Assembly (NCBI GenBank): GCA_026002935.1
Contig: BPGH01000001.1
Coordinates: 2,326,001-2,390,000, forward strand
Direction of reading: 5' to 3'
Length of the DNA: 64,000 nucleotides
From: Acidimicrobiia bacterium
GTDB lineage: Bacteria; Actinomycetota; Acidimicrobiia; IMCC26256; PALSA-610
Shown: in pieces, positions 8,114 through 16,903 of the stretch
How the letters are laid out: the number at the start of each line of letters is the position of its first letter
How positions within the stretch are numbered: position 1 is the first letter of the stretch
Notes under the pieces: model-generated
Database searches by the model: none
Seen by the model: the letters and a program-made list of their open reading frames with translations, nothing else
Told to the model about the DNA's origin: nothing
Program-made: the position numbers and the translations under genes

Positions 8114-9733
8114 TCAGCCGCCCCCGGCGGCGCCGAGCAGTTCGTCGACCGGGCGCAGGCGCCCCTGCGACCAGACGACGACCCGGGCCGCGGGGTCCGC
8201 GGAGAGCCGGAACGACGCCGGCCCGAGCGCCTCGGTCTCGAACAGCCCCGGGTGGTCGGCCAGCCGGTACCAGCCACCGGCCGCCGCGGTGAACACGAGC
8301 GCGTCGCCGTCGCGTGCGACGCCGATCGGGTCGCGCGCCCCCGTCGACGGCACCACGGAGGAGTCGGCGACGGCGACCGCGAAGGTTCGCTCCACTCCCC
8401 GCACGCGCAGCGCGTCGCGGAAGCCGTTGCGGAACACGTACGCGTCGCCCACCCGGTCCGGGAGCGCGACGACGAGCAACGGTCCCTCCCCCGTCCCCGC
8501 CCGGCGTTCGACGTCGTCGAGGATCGAGGCCGTGACGTCGCCCGCCGCGCGCCACTCCCGGTTCCGGTGCTGGAGCGCGACGAGGTTGGCGGCGGCGAGC
8601 GCGACGGCAACCGCGGCGGCGACGAACCGCAGGCGCGGCGCGCGGGACCACACCTGCACGAGCACCAGCACCGCCGCGAGCACGACGAGTGCGCTCGGGA
8701 GGTGGTTGAGCCGCGTCGCGAGATCGGAGGTGAGGAGCGACTCCGCCTTCTGCGACGCAGGCGCGATCACGGCGACGAACATCGCACCGAGCGCGATCGT
8801 GCGCGCCGGCAGCGGGTCGCCGGGCTCCCGACGGAGATGGCCCCAGGCGAGACCGCCCGCGACCGCCGCCAGCACCGCGAGCTGGACGAGGTCGCTGCGC
8901 CACAACGGGGCGGTGGCCTCGAACGCCTCGGCCGGCAGCAGGGACCGCATGAGGTGCTGGAACGCGCGGGGCGCGAGGCGCGTCGGGTCGAAGCCCGTCA
9001 GGTCGCCCGAGCTGCGGATGTCGAGCACGGTACGGACCGCGAGGTTGACGACGACGGGCCCGACGAACAGGAGCGGCGTGCACAGCGCCCGCACCCGTCG
9101 CGCCGGCGGCGCCGGGCCGGGTGCGAGCAGGAGGAGGCACGCCTCGAACGCGACCAGGGCGAGGGGCCACGCCAGGACCGTCTCCTTCGCGAACACGGCG
9201 ACCTGGTAACACCCGAGGGCGGCCGCGAGGGACCGAGGGTCCCCGCGTTCGCGGTGACGCAGGTACCACCAGAACGACCCGAGCACGAACGCCGTGGCGA
9301 GCAGGTCGCCGCGGCCGACGACCCAGGACACCGCGTTGGCGTGGCCCGACAGCACCACCCAGAACCCGGCGCCCGCCGCGGCGAGGAACGGCAGGGTGCG
9401 GTCCCGCTCGTCGCCCACCCGGCCGAGGCGGAGCGCGAGGAGGTACACGAGTACGCCGTTCAGGGCGTGGAGCGCGAGGTTCGTCACGTGGAACCCGCGC
9501 GCGCTCCCGAGCCCGTGCACGGAGCGGTCCAGCCAGAACGAGAGGTCCACCACCGGCCGCAGGTAGAGGCCCCCGCGCCGGCTCCACGCCGCCTCGCCGA
9601 CGTGTCCCCAGTCGTCGGCGAGGAACATCGGGTGGACCGATCCGAGGGCCGCGACGACGGCGGCGACCGCGACCGTCGCCGCGAGGAGGGTTCGGTGCGC
9701 CGTCGCTCGGTCGGCGCGGGCGGTCGTCGTCAT
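8114..9733 (-). CDS. GT-C fold polytopic membrane glycosyltransferase-like protein (TMTC/O-mannosyltransferase-related)
   Basis: About 539 residues with roughly ten hydrophobic segments. Diagnostic stretches are 'HPMFLADDWGHVGEAAWS', an acidic DD in the first extracytoplasmic loop as in GT-C enzymes, 'LRPVVDLSFWLDRSVHGLG', 'GFHVTNLALHALNGVLVYLL' and 'NAVSWVVGRGDLLATAFVL'. These match the family that includes TMTC and bacterial O-mannosyltransferase-like proteins, but the TPR tail of TMTC proteins is missing. It would use a polyprenyl-linked sugar outside the membrane; acceptor unknown. The likely start is the ATG at 9733; the frame stays open 60 bp further upstream. It is convergent with the acyltransferase gene and follows the secreted-protein gene. 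Confidence 0.75.
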   Translation of the reverse strand: MTTTARADRATAHRTLLAATVAVAAVVAALGSVHPMFLADDWGHVGEAAWSRRGGLYLRPVVDLSFWLDRSVHGLGSARGFHVTNLALHALNGVLVYLLALRLGRVGDERDRTLPFLAAAGAGFWVVLSGHANAVSWVVGRGDLLATAFVLGSFWWYLRHRERGDPRSLAAALGCYQVAVFAKETVLAWPLALVAFEACLLLLAPGPAPPARRVRALCTPLLFVGPVVVNLAVRTVLDIRSSGDLTGFDPTRLAPRAFQHLMRSLLPAEAFEATAPLWRSDLVQLAVLAAVAGGLAWGHLRREPGDPLPARTIALGAMFVAVIAPASQKAESLLTSDLATRLNHLPSALVVLAAVLVLVQVWSRAPRLRFVAAAVAVALAAANLVALQHRNREWRAAGDVTASILDDVERRAGTGEGPLLVVALPDRVGDAYVFRNGFRDALRVRGVERTFAVAVADSSVVPSTGARDPIGVARDGDALVFTAAAGGWYRLADHPGLFETEALGPASFRLSADPAARVVVWSQGRLRPVDELLGAAGGG

Positions 9734-9797
9734 GGGCGGGGTTCCGGCGGCGGTTCCGGCCGGGATGCTTGCCGGTGACGGGTGGCCGCACAAGCCG

Positions 9798-12338
9798 CTA
9801 GGGCGACGTGACGGTGTACTCGACGTGCAGGAGGGCGGCCGAGGCGGCGCCCGCTTCGTAGGCCTTCGCGACCCGGCGGCCGTTGCCGGAGACCACGAGG
9901 GCGACGGCGTTGCCCGGCTGCCAGCCCGGCCGGTTCACGAGCTCCTGGAGCACTGCGGCGAGATCGGGGGTCCGCTGCTCGGGCCCCTGGCGGCGCTCGA
10001 CCCATCCCGGGACGACCCAGTCGGTGGACGCGCCGGTGCGGGCCGAGCCCGACAGCGAGAAGCGCGCGGTGCCGAACGCGGGCGCGGAGTCGCTCGCGAC
10101 GGCGTCGATCCGCAGGGTCGTCGGGTCGGACCAGGACTCGTCCGCGCGGAACTGCACCCAGGCGCTCGTGACGACCGCCCCGCGCGGGATCGTGAGACCG
10201 AGGAACCGGAGGCCGACCGCGCTCTGGACCACCGTGTTGTCGAGCATCAGGTCGAGGTCGGTGCTCGCCCGGTCGATCCGGCCGTCGGAGAGCCGTTCCT
10301 CGACGTCGTCGTTGCCGGCGGCGATGCGCACCTCGAGCACCGTCGGCGTGCCCGGCGTGCCGTTGCGCACCGTGACGGTGCGCGTCGTGGTGGCGGTCTG
10401 GCCGGCGGTGTCGGTCGCCGTCGCCCGCAACGTGTGCGCGCCGTCGGCCGTGCCGGTCGTGTCCCACGTCACCGACCACCCGTCCGCACCGTTCGTGTCC
10501 GTCCCGATGGCGGTCGCGCCGTCCGAGAACTGCACCTGGGTCACGCCCACGTCGTCGGACGCGGCCGCCTGCACCACCACCGCACCCGACACCGTCGCGC
10601 CCTCGGCCGGGCCCGTGAGCGCGACCGTCGGCGGCGCGTCCACCGGCCCCGCCGGCGCGGAGACCTGGAAGATCTTCCCGTCGTTCTCGTTCGGGTTCGG
10701 CCCGTTGTCGACGGCGCGGTCGACGATCCAGTAGTCGCGCCGGGACGGGTTGCCGGGCGCGGGCGCGACCTCGAGCCCCGACAGGACCGTGAGGCCGGGC
10801 ACGCGCGCGTCGATCACGCGCAGGAGCTCGTTGCCCTTGGTGATCTCGTAGATCCGCCGCGAGGAACGATCGCCGACGAGCAGCGTGTTGCGCACCGCGT
10901 CGAACGCGAGCCCCTCGCCGTCGCGGACGCCGTGCACGCCGACGTCGAAGTGGGTGACGACGTCGTTGCCGTCGCCGAAGACGCCGTCGACGGGGTCGAC
11001 CTCGTAGATCTCCGCCGAGATCGCGTCCGAGAAGTACAGGTGTCCGGTCGTCGGGTCGAACGCGGGGTCCTCGGTGTCGTCGCTGCCGAACGCGAGCCCG
11101 TTCACGAAGCGCAGCACGTCGTCGGGCGTGCCGTAGCGGCCGTCGGCGCCGGGCCGGATCACGTGGATGCCCCGCTTGCTGTCGTCGGAGACGAACAGGG
11201 TTCCGGTGGCCGGGTCGAACGACGCTCCCGTCGGCTCGCGCGAGACGTTGGGGTGGAGGGTGCCGGTGTCGACGACCGTCCCGGTACGGGTGAGCTGCCA
11301 GAGGTTCACGCCGTGGTAGCCCGCCCCGGTGACCTCCTCGACCTCGGAGTCGACGATCAGCAGGCGGTCGGCACCGGGCAGCCACGCGATGCCCGACGGG
11401 TCGGGGCTGCCCGGCGTGAACTGCGACGTGTGGATCACGTTCACGAGCGACGCGGTCTGGTTCACCACCGCGAGGGCCGCGACGGGCTCGGCGGCGAGGG
11501 AGATCTCGGTGACGCCACCGCTGGTCGCCGGCGTGCCGGCGTCCGCGACGTACAGGTCGTGGGTCGTGTCGGGATCGGTGCGGTCGGCGCTGGGCGCGAA
11601 GGTCATCGCGGTGAGGTCGCCGATCGCGATGGAGGAGTAGCTGTAGCGCTTGCGCAGCGTCCCGGAGGCGTCGAACCCGTACAGCAGCGACCGGTCGGTG
11701 TTGGCGACGTACAGGAGTCCGTCGGACGGGTTGTGCGCGAGCCCGGCGAGCGCGCCCGGGTCGAGCCCCCGCAGCGGCACGCGGGCCGCGCGCCCGGTGC
11801 CCCGCGCGCCGCCGTCGACCCGCGTGACCGCCCGCCGGTCGGCGTCGAGCAGCCACCACGTCCCCGACGCCCGATCGAACGTCGCGCCGTCGGCGTCGGC
11901 CGGAACGGCCGCCGCGGCGGCGCCGAGGTCCCGCCGGGTGACCGGCGGCAGGCCGCCGCGCGCCGCCGGGGACGCGACCACGGCGGCGGCGCCCGCGGGG
12001 GCTACCAGCTCGTCGTGCGCCGGGTCGTAGGCGAGCGAGTCGGCGTCGGCGACACCCGCGAGCGTGAGCGTGCCGCGCGCCGCCTCGTCGAAGCCGACCC
12101 GTACGGCGGCCGTGCCGCCACCGCGCTCGTCCGCGACGAGGAGCTCGCCCCGCCGCGCGTCGTAGGCGATGCCGTCGGGCCGCGCGACGCCCAGCTCGGC
12201 CGTCCACGTGGTGCGCACCTCGGCCGCCGCGCGGGTCACGGGTGCCCGGGCCGCGCCGACGGGCGGCGCCCCCGCCGGCGCGGCGAGCGCGGCCGCGGCC
12301 ACGAGGAGGCATGCCCGGATCGGGCGGTTGTGGCCCAC
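9798..12338 (-). CDS. Secreted multidomain protein: beta-propeller-like repeats, Ig-like domain, C-terminal beta domain
   Basis: 846 residues. It has a signal peptide (ACLLVAAAALAAPAGAPPVG). About residues 45-530 carry repeated propeller-like blades of the form 'DGIAYDARRGELLVAD', 'GLAHNPSDGLLYVANT', 'TGASFDPATGTLFVSDD' and 'GLAFDAVRNTLLVGD', with embedded Ca-binding-like 'GADGRYGTPDD' and 'DPVDGVFGDGND'. Residues about 555-645 are a bacterial Ig-like domain (VALTGPAEGATVSGAVVVQA). The last 190 residues (VLEVRIAAGNDDVEERLSDG to the end) match a C-terminal domain common on secreted actinobacterial proteins. The start is GTG at 12338 with AAAGG upstream. Function unknown; an extracellular or surface role is inferred. 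Confidence 0.78.
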   Translation of the reverse strand: MGHNRPIRACLLVAAAALAAPAGAPPVGAARAPVTRAAAEVRTTWTAELGVARPDGIAYDARRGELLVADERGGGTAAVRVGFDEAARGTLTLAGVADADSLAYDPAHDELVAPAGAAAVVASPAARGGLPPVTRRDLGAAAAAVPADADGATFDRASGTWWLLDADRRAVTRVDGGARGTGRAARVPLRGLDPGALAGLAHNPSDGLLYVANTDRSLLYGFDASGTLRKRYSYSSIAIGDLTAMTFAPSADRTDPDTTHDLYVADAGTPATSGGVTEISLAAEPVAALAVVNQTASLVNVIHTSQFTPGSPDPSGIAWLPGADRLLIVDSEVEEVTGAGYHGVNLWQLTRTGTVVDTGTLHPNVSREPTGASFDPATGTLFVSDDSKRGIHVIRPGADGRYGTPDDVLRFVNGLAFGSDDTEDPAFDPTTGHLYFSDAISAEIYEVDPVDGVFGDGNDVVTHFDVGVHGVRDGEGLAFDAVRNTLLVGDRSSRRIYEITKGNELLRVIDARVPGLTVLSGLEVAPAPGNPSRRDYWIVDRAVDNGPNPNENDGKIFQVSAPAGPVDAPPTVALTGPAEGATVSGAVVVQAAASDDVGVTQVQFSDGATAIGTDTNGADGWSVTWDTTGTADGAHTLRATATDTAGQTATTTRTVTVRNGTPGTPTVLEVRIAAGNDDVEERLSDGRIDRASTDLDLMLDNTVVQSAVGLRFLGLTIPRGAVVTSAWVQFRADESWSDPTTLRIDAVASDSAPAFGTARFSLSGSARTGASTDWVVPGWVERRQGPEQRTPDLAAVLQELVNRPGWQPGNAVALVVSGNGRRVAKAYEAGAASAALLHVEYTVTSP

Positions 12339-12480
12339 GGCCGGCCTTTCTGCACGCCGCCGTCGCGGGGCACGCGCGCCGCGTCAGGATCGTCGTCCGC
12401 TCCGGGCTCCGGATCGGACCGGACGCGCGGCTCCGCTACGCGCATCGCCGTACGCGCCCGGACGCCGGACCGTCAGGGTG

Positions 12481-14691
12481 TCACGGGAAGGCGGCCGTCG
12501 GCAGGGCGTGGGCCCGCCAGCGTTCGACCCACACGGCGCCCGGCCGGCTCTCCGGGGTCACCTCGACCGCGCCGGTGCCCTGCCGGATCCGGATCAACGA
12601 TCCCGGCGCGAGCGACTGCACCACCAGCTCGTTGCCCGTGATCGCCGGCTCGAGGAGGTCGACACGGTCGGTGTGCTCGCGGCCGGACGCGAACACGACG
12701 GCCGCGGGCCCGGTGAAGCCGCGCATCACGACGGCGCGGAACACGGTCGGGTTCGTGCGCGAGGCGCGGTGGGGCCTCGTCTCGACCGCCGAGGCCCCCC
12801 GCCCGCCGCCGTCGATCACGAGGTCCTCGAAGCGCAGCAGGCGCGACGTCTTCGACACCGCCTCGAGCAGGACCCCCGTGCGTGCATTGCCGTACAGCGT
12901 CCCGCCGTCGACGAGGAAGTCGTTCGTGTAGGCGCCGTGCGCGATCCCCACCTCGTTGTGGTACGCGGTGACGTTCCTGATCACGTGCGGGGCGTCGGTG
13001 TTCTGCCACACGAGGATCCCGTTGCGCGCGTTGTTGTGCGCGACGTTGCCGGAGAACGTCCAGAGGCCCTCGTGGCCCTCCGGCCACTCGAATCCGTTCG
13101 ACTGCGGCATCGCCTCGACACCGACCGCCACCGAGTCGCGGATCACGTTCCCCCGCCCCCGGCCGAGCTCGAACGCGCTCAGGCGGAACACGTCGCTGCC
13201 GGAACGCACCTTCGCCGCGACGGCCCCGTCGATGACGAGGTCGTCGGTCGGGTCCGCCTCCCGCGCGTACTGGCGGTGGTTCCCCAGGTTGCACGGCGGC
13301 GGGCAGGTCGGGCCGTCCCACCAGTACGCGTCGTGCATCGTGTCGAAGCTGATCGTGTCGCGGAAGGTGATCCCGTTGCTCATGTGCGGGACGTACGCAT
13401 GGTTGCCCGCGTCGCGCACGACCGTGCCCTCGACGACGGTGCCGCGGCTGCCGTCGTGGTTGTGGTGGAAGTGCAGGCCGTAGCGGCCGGTCGTGTCCAT
13501 CGGCGACGGGAAGACCTGCTCGGCGCCGATCGGCCGCTCGGTCGAGAAGTGCGAGGGCCGGGGGCCGACGAGGCGGAAGGTCGCGTACCGGATCGACTGC
13601 GGGCGCGTCGAGCGGATGAAGACGTGGGTGCGGCCGTTGGACGCGGAGCCCGGCCCGCCGGTCCCGGTCCCCGAGACGTGGACGTTCCGGGTGAGGTTCA
13701 GCACCTCGGCGGCCCAGGTGCCGCCGACCCGCGGGTGGGGATGGGCGAGCGCGCGGTCGAGGGTGACGACCGACCCGGCCACCGACCGGACCCGCACGAG
13801 GTCGAAGCCGGTGTGGTCGCCGGGGCGGGTCGGCGCGACGGCGAGCTCGTCGCCGGCCCGCCACCCGCTGGGCGCGGACGCGAGGGTGATCGTGGTGGCG
13901 CCCGCGGGCGCGTCCCCCGCCAGCCGGGTCCAGGCCGTCTTGGGCGCGCCCGCGACGTCGAGCTGCCCGGCACCGACGACCCACAGCCCGACGTCGCTTC
14001 GGATCGGGCCCATCCCGCCGCCGACGAACGCGTCCTCGTCGATCCCGACGAACCGCAACGTGTGCTGGACTCCTGCGTGCGCGGGCTTCATCTCGAGCCG
14101 CCCCTCGACCACGAGGTTGCCGGTCATCTCGACCGTCGTGTCGCGGTCGGGGTCGAACCGCAGCGTCTCGCCGGCGCGCACCGTCAGCGTGTCGAGCCTG
14201 ACCGCACCCGACAGGGTCGTCGTCGCCCCCTCCGGCGGCGGGGGCGCGGGTGCCGGGCCGGGCGGCGCGGTCGTCGGGCCCGCGGTCGTGCCGCGGCCCA
14301 CCGCGACGGTGAAGGTCGCCCCGAAGGTCAGCGGCCTCCCGTGCCGCCGGTCGATCCGGACCCCGACGACGTGACGGCCGGGCCGCAACGTGCGGGGGTC
14401 GAACGGCGACGCGGCCGCGGCGGTCCCGCCCACCAGGTCGAACGGCGCCGCGCGGTCGGTCCGGACGGGCTCGAGGTCGACGAAGAAGCCGACCGCCGCG
14501 GTGGACGTGTCGTGCGCGCGGTCCTGGAAGACGTAGATGGGCCCGGTGACGGTCGCGCCGTCGAGCGGCCTGGGGTCCGAGCGGTCCGGCGCGAGCGAGT
14601 ACAGGATCCGGTGGTCGGGGTCGTAGCAGCCGGCGAGGCCGACCGCGCCGAGCACGACGGCGACGACGCCGGCGACGATCCTGCGGCCCAT
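12481..14691 (-). CDS. Lipoprotein with G8-like domain and right-handed beta-helix repeats
   Basis: 736 residues. The start ATG at 14691 follows AGGGGGGA. The N-terminus is a lipoprotein signal: VAVVLGAVGLAGC, lipobox LAGC with Cys21. After a Pro-rich linker, residues about 155-330 resemble the G8 domain of CEMIP/TMEM2-type proteins (LTVRAGETLRFD, 'GNLVVEGRLEMKP', 'LDVAGAPKTAWTRLAG', 'APSGWRAGDELAVAPT'). Residues about 370-690 form parallel beta-helix repeats, including 'GRYGLHFHHNHDGSRGTVVE' and 'FDTMHDAYWWDG'. It should be anchored on the outer face of the membrane and may bind or cleave polysaccharide. CEMIP relatives degrade hyaluronan, but that activity cannot be assumed here. It probably ends the same surface-protein region as the propeller gene. 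Confidence 0.8.
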   Translation of the reverse strand: MGRRIVAGVVAVVLGAVGLAGCYDPDHRILYSLAPDRSDPRPLDGATVTGPIYVFQDRAHDTSTAAVGFFVDLEPVRTDRAAPFDLVGGTAAAASPFDPRTLRPGRHVVGVRIDRRHGRPLTFGATFTVAVGRGTTAGPTTAPPGPAPAPPPPEGATTTLSGAVRLDTLTVRAGETLRFDPDRDTTVEMTGNLVVEGRLEMKPAHAGVQHTLRFVGIDEDAFVGGGMGPIRSDVGLWVVGAGQLDVAGAPKTAWTRLAGDAPAGATTITLASAPSGWRAGDELAVAPTRPGDHTGFDLVRVRSVAGSVVTLDRALAHPHPRVGGTWAAEVLNLTRNVHVSGTGTGGPGSASNGRTHVFIRSTRPQSIRYATFRLVGPRPSHFSTERPIGAEQVFPSPMDTTGRYGLHFHHNHDGSRGTVVEGTVVRDAGNHAYVPHMSNGITFRDTISFDTMHDAYWWDGPTCPPPCNLGNHRQYAREADPTDDLVIDGAVAAKVRSGSDVFRLSAFELGRGRGNVIRDSVAVGVEAMPQSNGFEWPEGHEGLWTFSGNVAHNNARNGILVWQNTDAPHVIRNVTAYHNEVGIAHGAYTNDFLVDGGTLYGNARTGVLLEAVSKTSRLLRFEDLVIDGGGRGASAVETRPHRASRTNPTVFRAVVMRGFTGPAAVVFASGREHTDRVDLLEPAITGNELVVQSLAPGSLIRIRQGTGAVEVTPESRPGAVWVERWRAHALPTAAFP

Positions 14692-14831
14692 CGCGTCCCC
14701 CCTGACGAGCATCCGGTGGCGGCGCCGCGGCGGGTGCGGGCGCCTCGCCGCGCGCGTCGGCACCGGGGCGGCGAGGACTTGACCCGATCGGACCCGGGGT
14801 CCCGACGCGGACGGACTCGCGCATCAGGACT

Positions 14832-14846
14832 TGACACGCCGTGTCA
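14832..14846. promoter_or_regulatory. Perfect inverted repeat TGACACG-c-CGTGTCA, candidate operator
   Basis: Two 7-bp arms around a single C lie in the 241-bp gap between the G8 lipoprotein and tRNA-Pro. It is about 140 bp upstream of the lipoprotein start. A related CTTGACCCGA lies at about 14777, so there may be a second half-site. Size and symmetry suit a dimeric regulator such as a TetR or GntR protein, but none is encoded nearby. The rest of this gap shows no gene. Confidence 0.35.
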
Positions 14847-14932
14847 CGCGGCACGGCCACCCTGCGCCCGCGGCACCGGGGAACCCCGACGGCTGGTGCC
14901 TCCCGTGGAGGCGCGCGCCCACCGCCGGGTCG

Positions 14933-15010
14933 TGGTCGGGCTGCCGGGACTTGAACCCGGGACCTCTTGACCCCCAGTCAAGCGCGCTGACCAAGCTGCG
15001 CCACAGCCCG
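14933..15010 (-). tRNA. tRNA-Pro (anticodon GGG)
   Basis: 78 nt including an encoded CCA. The acceptor stem CGGGCTG pairs with CAGCCCG, the discriminator is A, the D arm is GCGCAGCTTGGTCAGCGC, and the anticodon arm TTGAC-TGGGGGT-GTCAA displays GGG. The T arm CCGGG-TTCAAGT-CCCGG is canonical. GGG reads CCC and CCU proline codons. It is transcribed leftwards. Confidence 0.97.
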
Positions 15011-15020
15011 TGGGCGGCCG

Positions 15021-15026
15021 AGTCTA
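15021..15026 (-). promoter_or_regulatory. Putative -10 box of tRNA-Pro (TAGACT)
   Basis: On the minus strand TAGACT lies 10 nt upstream of the mature tRNA 5' end. No strong -35 match was seen. Confidence 0.4.
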
Positions 15027-15037
15027 CCGGCCCGCGT

Positions 15038-15286
15038 TCACAGCACCCACTGCAGCATCTGCAGGAACCGCCAGACCAGGTAGACCGCGAGCGCGAGCCC
15101 GAGCAGCTTCAGGTGCCACGGCACCGCGGGGTCGGGCTCGTCGGCCGAGCGGGTCGCGCCCGGGATCAGGCCCCGCTCGACCGGGCGCCCGCACCGGGGG
15201 CAGGTGCCGTCCGCGCGCACGCTCGGCGGCGTGAGGAACCGGTCGCAGGTCGCGCACCACGGCACCCCGCCATTGCAGCACGCCAC
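15038..15286 (-). CDS. Small zinc-ribbon protein with one C-terminal transmembrane helix
   Basis: 82 residues. Two Cys pairs, WCATCDRF and TCPRCGRP, spaced about 20 residues apart, form a zinc-ribbon-like knuckle. It is followed by a hydrophobic C-terminal helix (LKLLGLALAVYLVWRFLQML). The likely start is the GTG at 15286, which directly abuts a GGGGAGG; a downstream in-frame GTG at 15265 is an alternative. This architecture is common in actinobacteria and has no assigned function. It ends 28 bp from tRNA-Pro. Confidence 0.65.
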   Translation of the reverse strand: MACCNGGVPWCATCDRFLTPPSVRADGTCPRCGRPVERGLIPGATRSADEPDPAVPWHLKLLGLALAVYLVWRFLQMLQWVL

Positions 15287-15370
15287 CTCCCCGCTGCGGC
15301 CAACCCGCCGGGCCCGCCCGGGCGGCCGCGCCGCGCAGCCGGGCCGACGCGCCCCGCCTGCGCCGGCCCG

Positions 15371-16903
15371 TCAGACGGGCGGCACGCCGTGGCGCCGCCC
15401 GAAGTCCTCGCGGACCCGGCCGGTCGCGAGGGCGAGCCGGCGCGCGAGCTCGCCGCGCAGGTCCTCCGGCTGCACCACCGCGTCCACGACGAGCTCCGCC
15501 GCGAGGCGCAGCAGGTCGACGTCCTGCTCGTACTCGGCGCGGCGCGCCGCGACGTACGCCTCCCGCTCGGCCGGGTCCTCGATCGCGTGGATCCGGTTGT
15601 AGAACACCGCGTTGACCGCGGGCTCGGGGCCCATGACCGCGATCTGCGCGCCGGGCAGCGCCAGGCAGGCGTCGGGGTCGAACGCCGGGCCGCACATCGC
15701 GTACAGGCCGGCACCGTAGGCCTTGCGCACGATCACCGAGATCTTCGGCACCGTCGCCTCGGTCACCGCCGTGATCATCTTCGCGCCGTGGCGGATGATC
15801 CCCTGCCGCTCGACCTGCGACCCGATCATGAACCCCGGCACGTCCGCGAGGAAGACGAGCGGCACGTTGAACGCGTCGCACAGCCACACGAACCGGGCGG
15901 CCTTGTCGGCCGAGTCGACGAAGAGCACGCCGCCGAGGTGCTTCGGGTTGTTCGCGACGATCCCGACGGCGATGCCGCCGATCCGCGCGAACCCGACGAT
16001 CAGCTCACGCGCCCACAGCGGCTTCAGCTCGAAGAACGAGCCGTCGTCCACCAACGCGTCGATCACGTCGTGCATGTCGTACGCCCGCCGTTCCTCGGCG
16101 GGCACGACCTGCGCGATCGGCCGCGCCGACGGCGCCACCTCGCGTGGCACGTCGACCGGGGGCGGCAGCGTCCAGTTGGTCGGCAGGTACGACAGGTACC
16201 GGCGGGCCGCTTCGAGCGCCTCGGCGTCGTCCGCGCACAGGTTGTCGCCGCACCCGCTGACGGTCGCGTGCATGCGAGCCCCGCCCATCGTCTCGAGGTC
16301 GACCCGCTCGCCGATCACCGCCTCCGCCATGCGCGGCGAGCCGAGGTACATCGAGGCGTTCCCCTCGACCATGAAGACGACATCGCAGAACGCGGGGATG
16401 TACGCGCCACCCGCCGCCGAGGGCCCGAACAGGCAGCACACCTGCGGCACCCGGCCCGACAGGCGCACCTGGTTCGCGAAGATCCGCCCCGCCCCGCGCC
16501 GGCCCGGGAAGAGCTCCACCTGGTCGGTGATGCGCGCGCCGGCCGAGTCGACGAGGTAGACGACCGGCAGTTCGTGCGCCAGGGCGTACTCGGTGAGCCG
16601 CACGATCTTCTCGACGGTGCGCGCCCCCCACGACCCGGCCTTGACGGTCGGGTCGTTGGCCATGACGCACACCGGGCGGCCGTCGACGCGGCCGACGCCG
16701 GTCACGACACCGTCGGCCGGCAGGCCGTCCGCGAGCGCGTTGGCGAGCAGCCCGTCCTCGACGAAGCTGCCCTCGTCGAGCAGCAGCGCCAGCCGGTCGC
16801 GCACGAACAGCTTGCCCTGTCGGGCGAGCTTCTCACCCTCCCGGTCGAGGTTGCCCCGCAGCGCCCGCTGCGTGTGCGCGCGGACGCGCTCGCGGTCGCT
16901 CAC
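15371..16903 (-). CDS. Acyl-CoA carboxylase, carboxyltransferase (beta) subunit, probably methylcrotonyl- or propionyl-CoA specific
   Basis: 510 residues, the usual length. It starts with 'LDREGEKLARQGKLFVRDRL' and carries both crotonase-like halves: 'LVDSAGARITDQVELFPGRR', 'FGPSAAGGAYIPAFCDVVFM' and 'SMYLGSPRMAEAVIGE' in the first, and 'FLADVPGFMIGSQVERQGII', 'GAKMITAVTEATVPKISVIV' and 'YGAGLYAMCGPAFDPDACLA' in the second. It transfers CO2 from biotin to acyl-CoA. It overlaps the HMG-CoA lyase gene by 4 bp, which favours a methylcrotonyl-CoA carboxylase role in leucine breakdown, but specificity is not proven. No biotin carboxylase (alpha) subunit is in view. Confidence 0.92.
   Translation of the reverse strand: MSDRERVRAHTQRALRGNLDREGEKLARQGKLFVRDRLALLLDEGSFVEDGLLANALADGLPADGVVTGVGRVDGRPVCVMANDPTVKAGSWGARTVEKIVRLTEYALAHELPVVYLVDSAGARITDQVELFPGRRGAGRIFANQVRLSGRVPQVCCLFGPSAAGGAYIPAFCDVVFMVEGNASMYLGSPRMAEAVIGERVDLETMGGARMHATVSGCGDNLCADDAEALEAARRYLSYLPTNWTLPPPVDVPREVAPSARPIAQVVPAEERRAYDMHDVIDALVDDGSFFELKPLWARELIVGFARIGGIAVGIVANNPKHLGGVLFVDSADKAARFVWLCDAFNVPLVFLADVPGFMIGSQVERQGIIRHGAKMITAVTEATVPKISVIVRKAYGAGLYAMCGPAFDPDACLALPGAQIAVMGPEPAVNAVFYNRIHAIEDPAEREAYVAARRAEYEQDVDLLRLAAELVVDAVVQPEDLRGELARRLALATGRVREDFGRRHGVPPV

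Noticed and set aside
9732..12641. Long open frame on the plus strand opposite the secreted propeller gene
   Set aside because: Composition is typical of antisense shadow; the minus-strand frame has a signal peptide, repeats and known domains.
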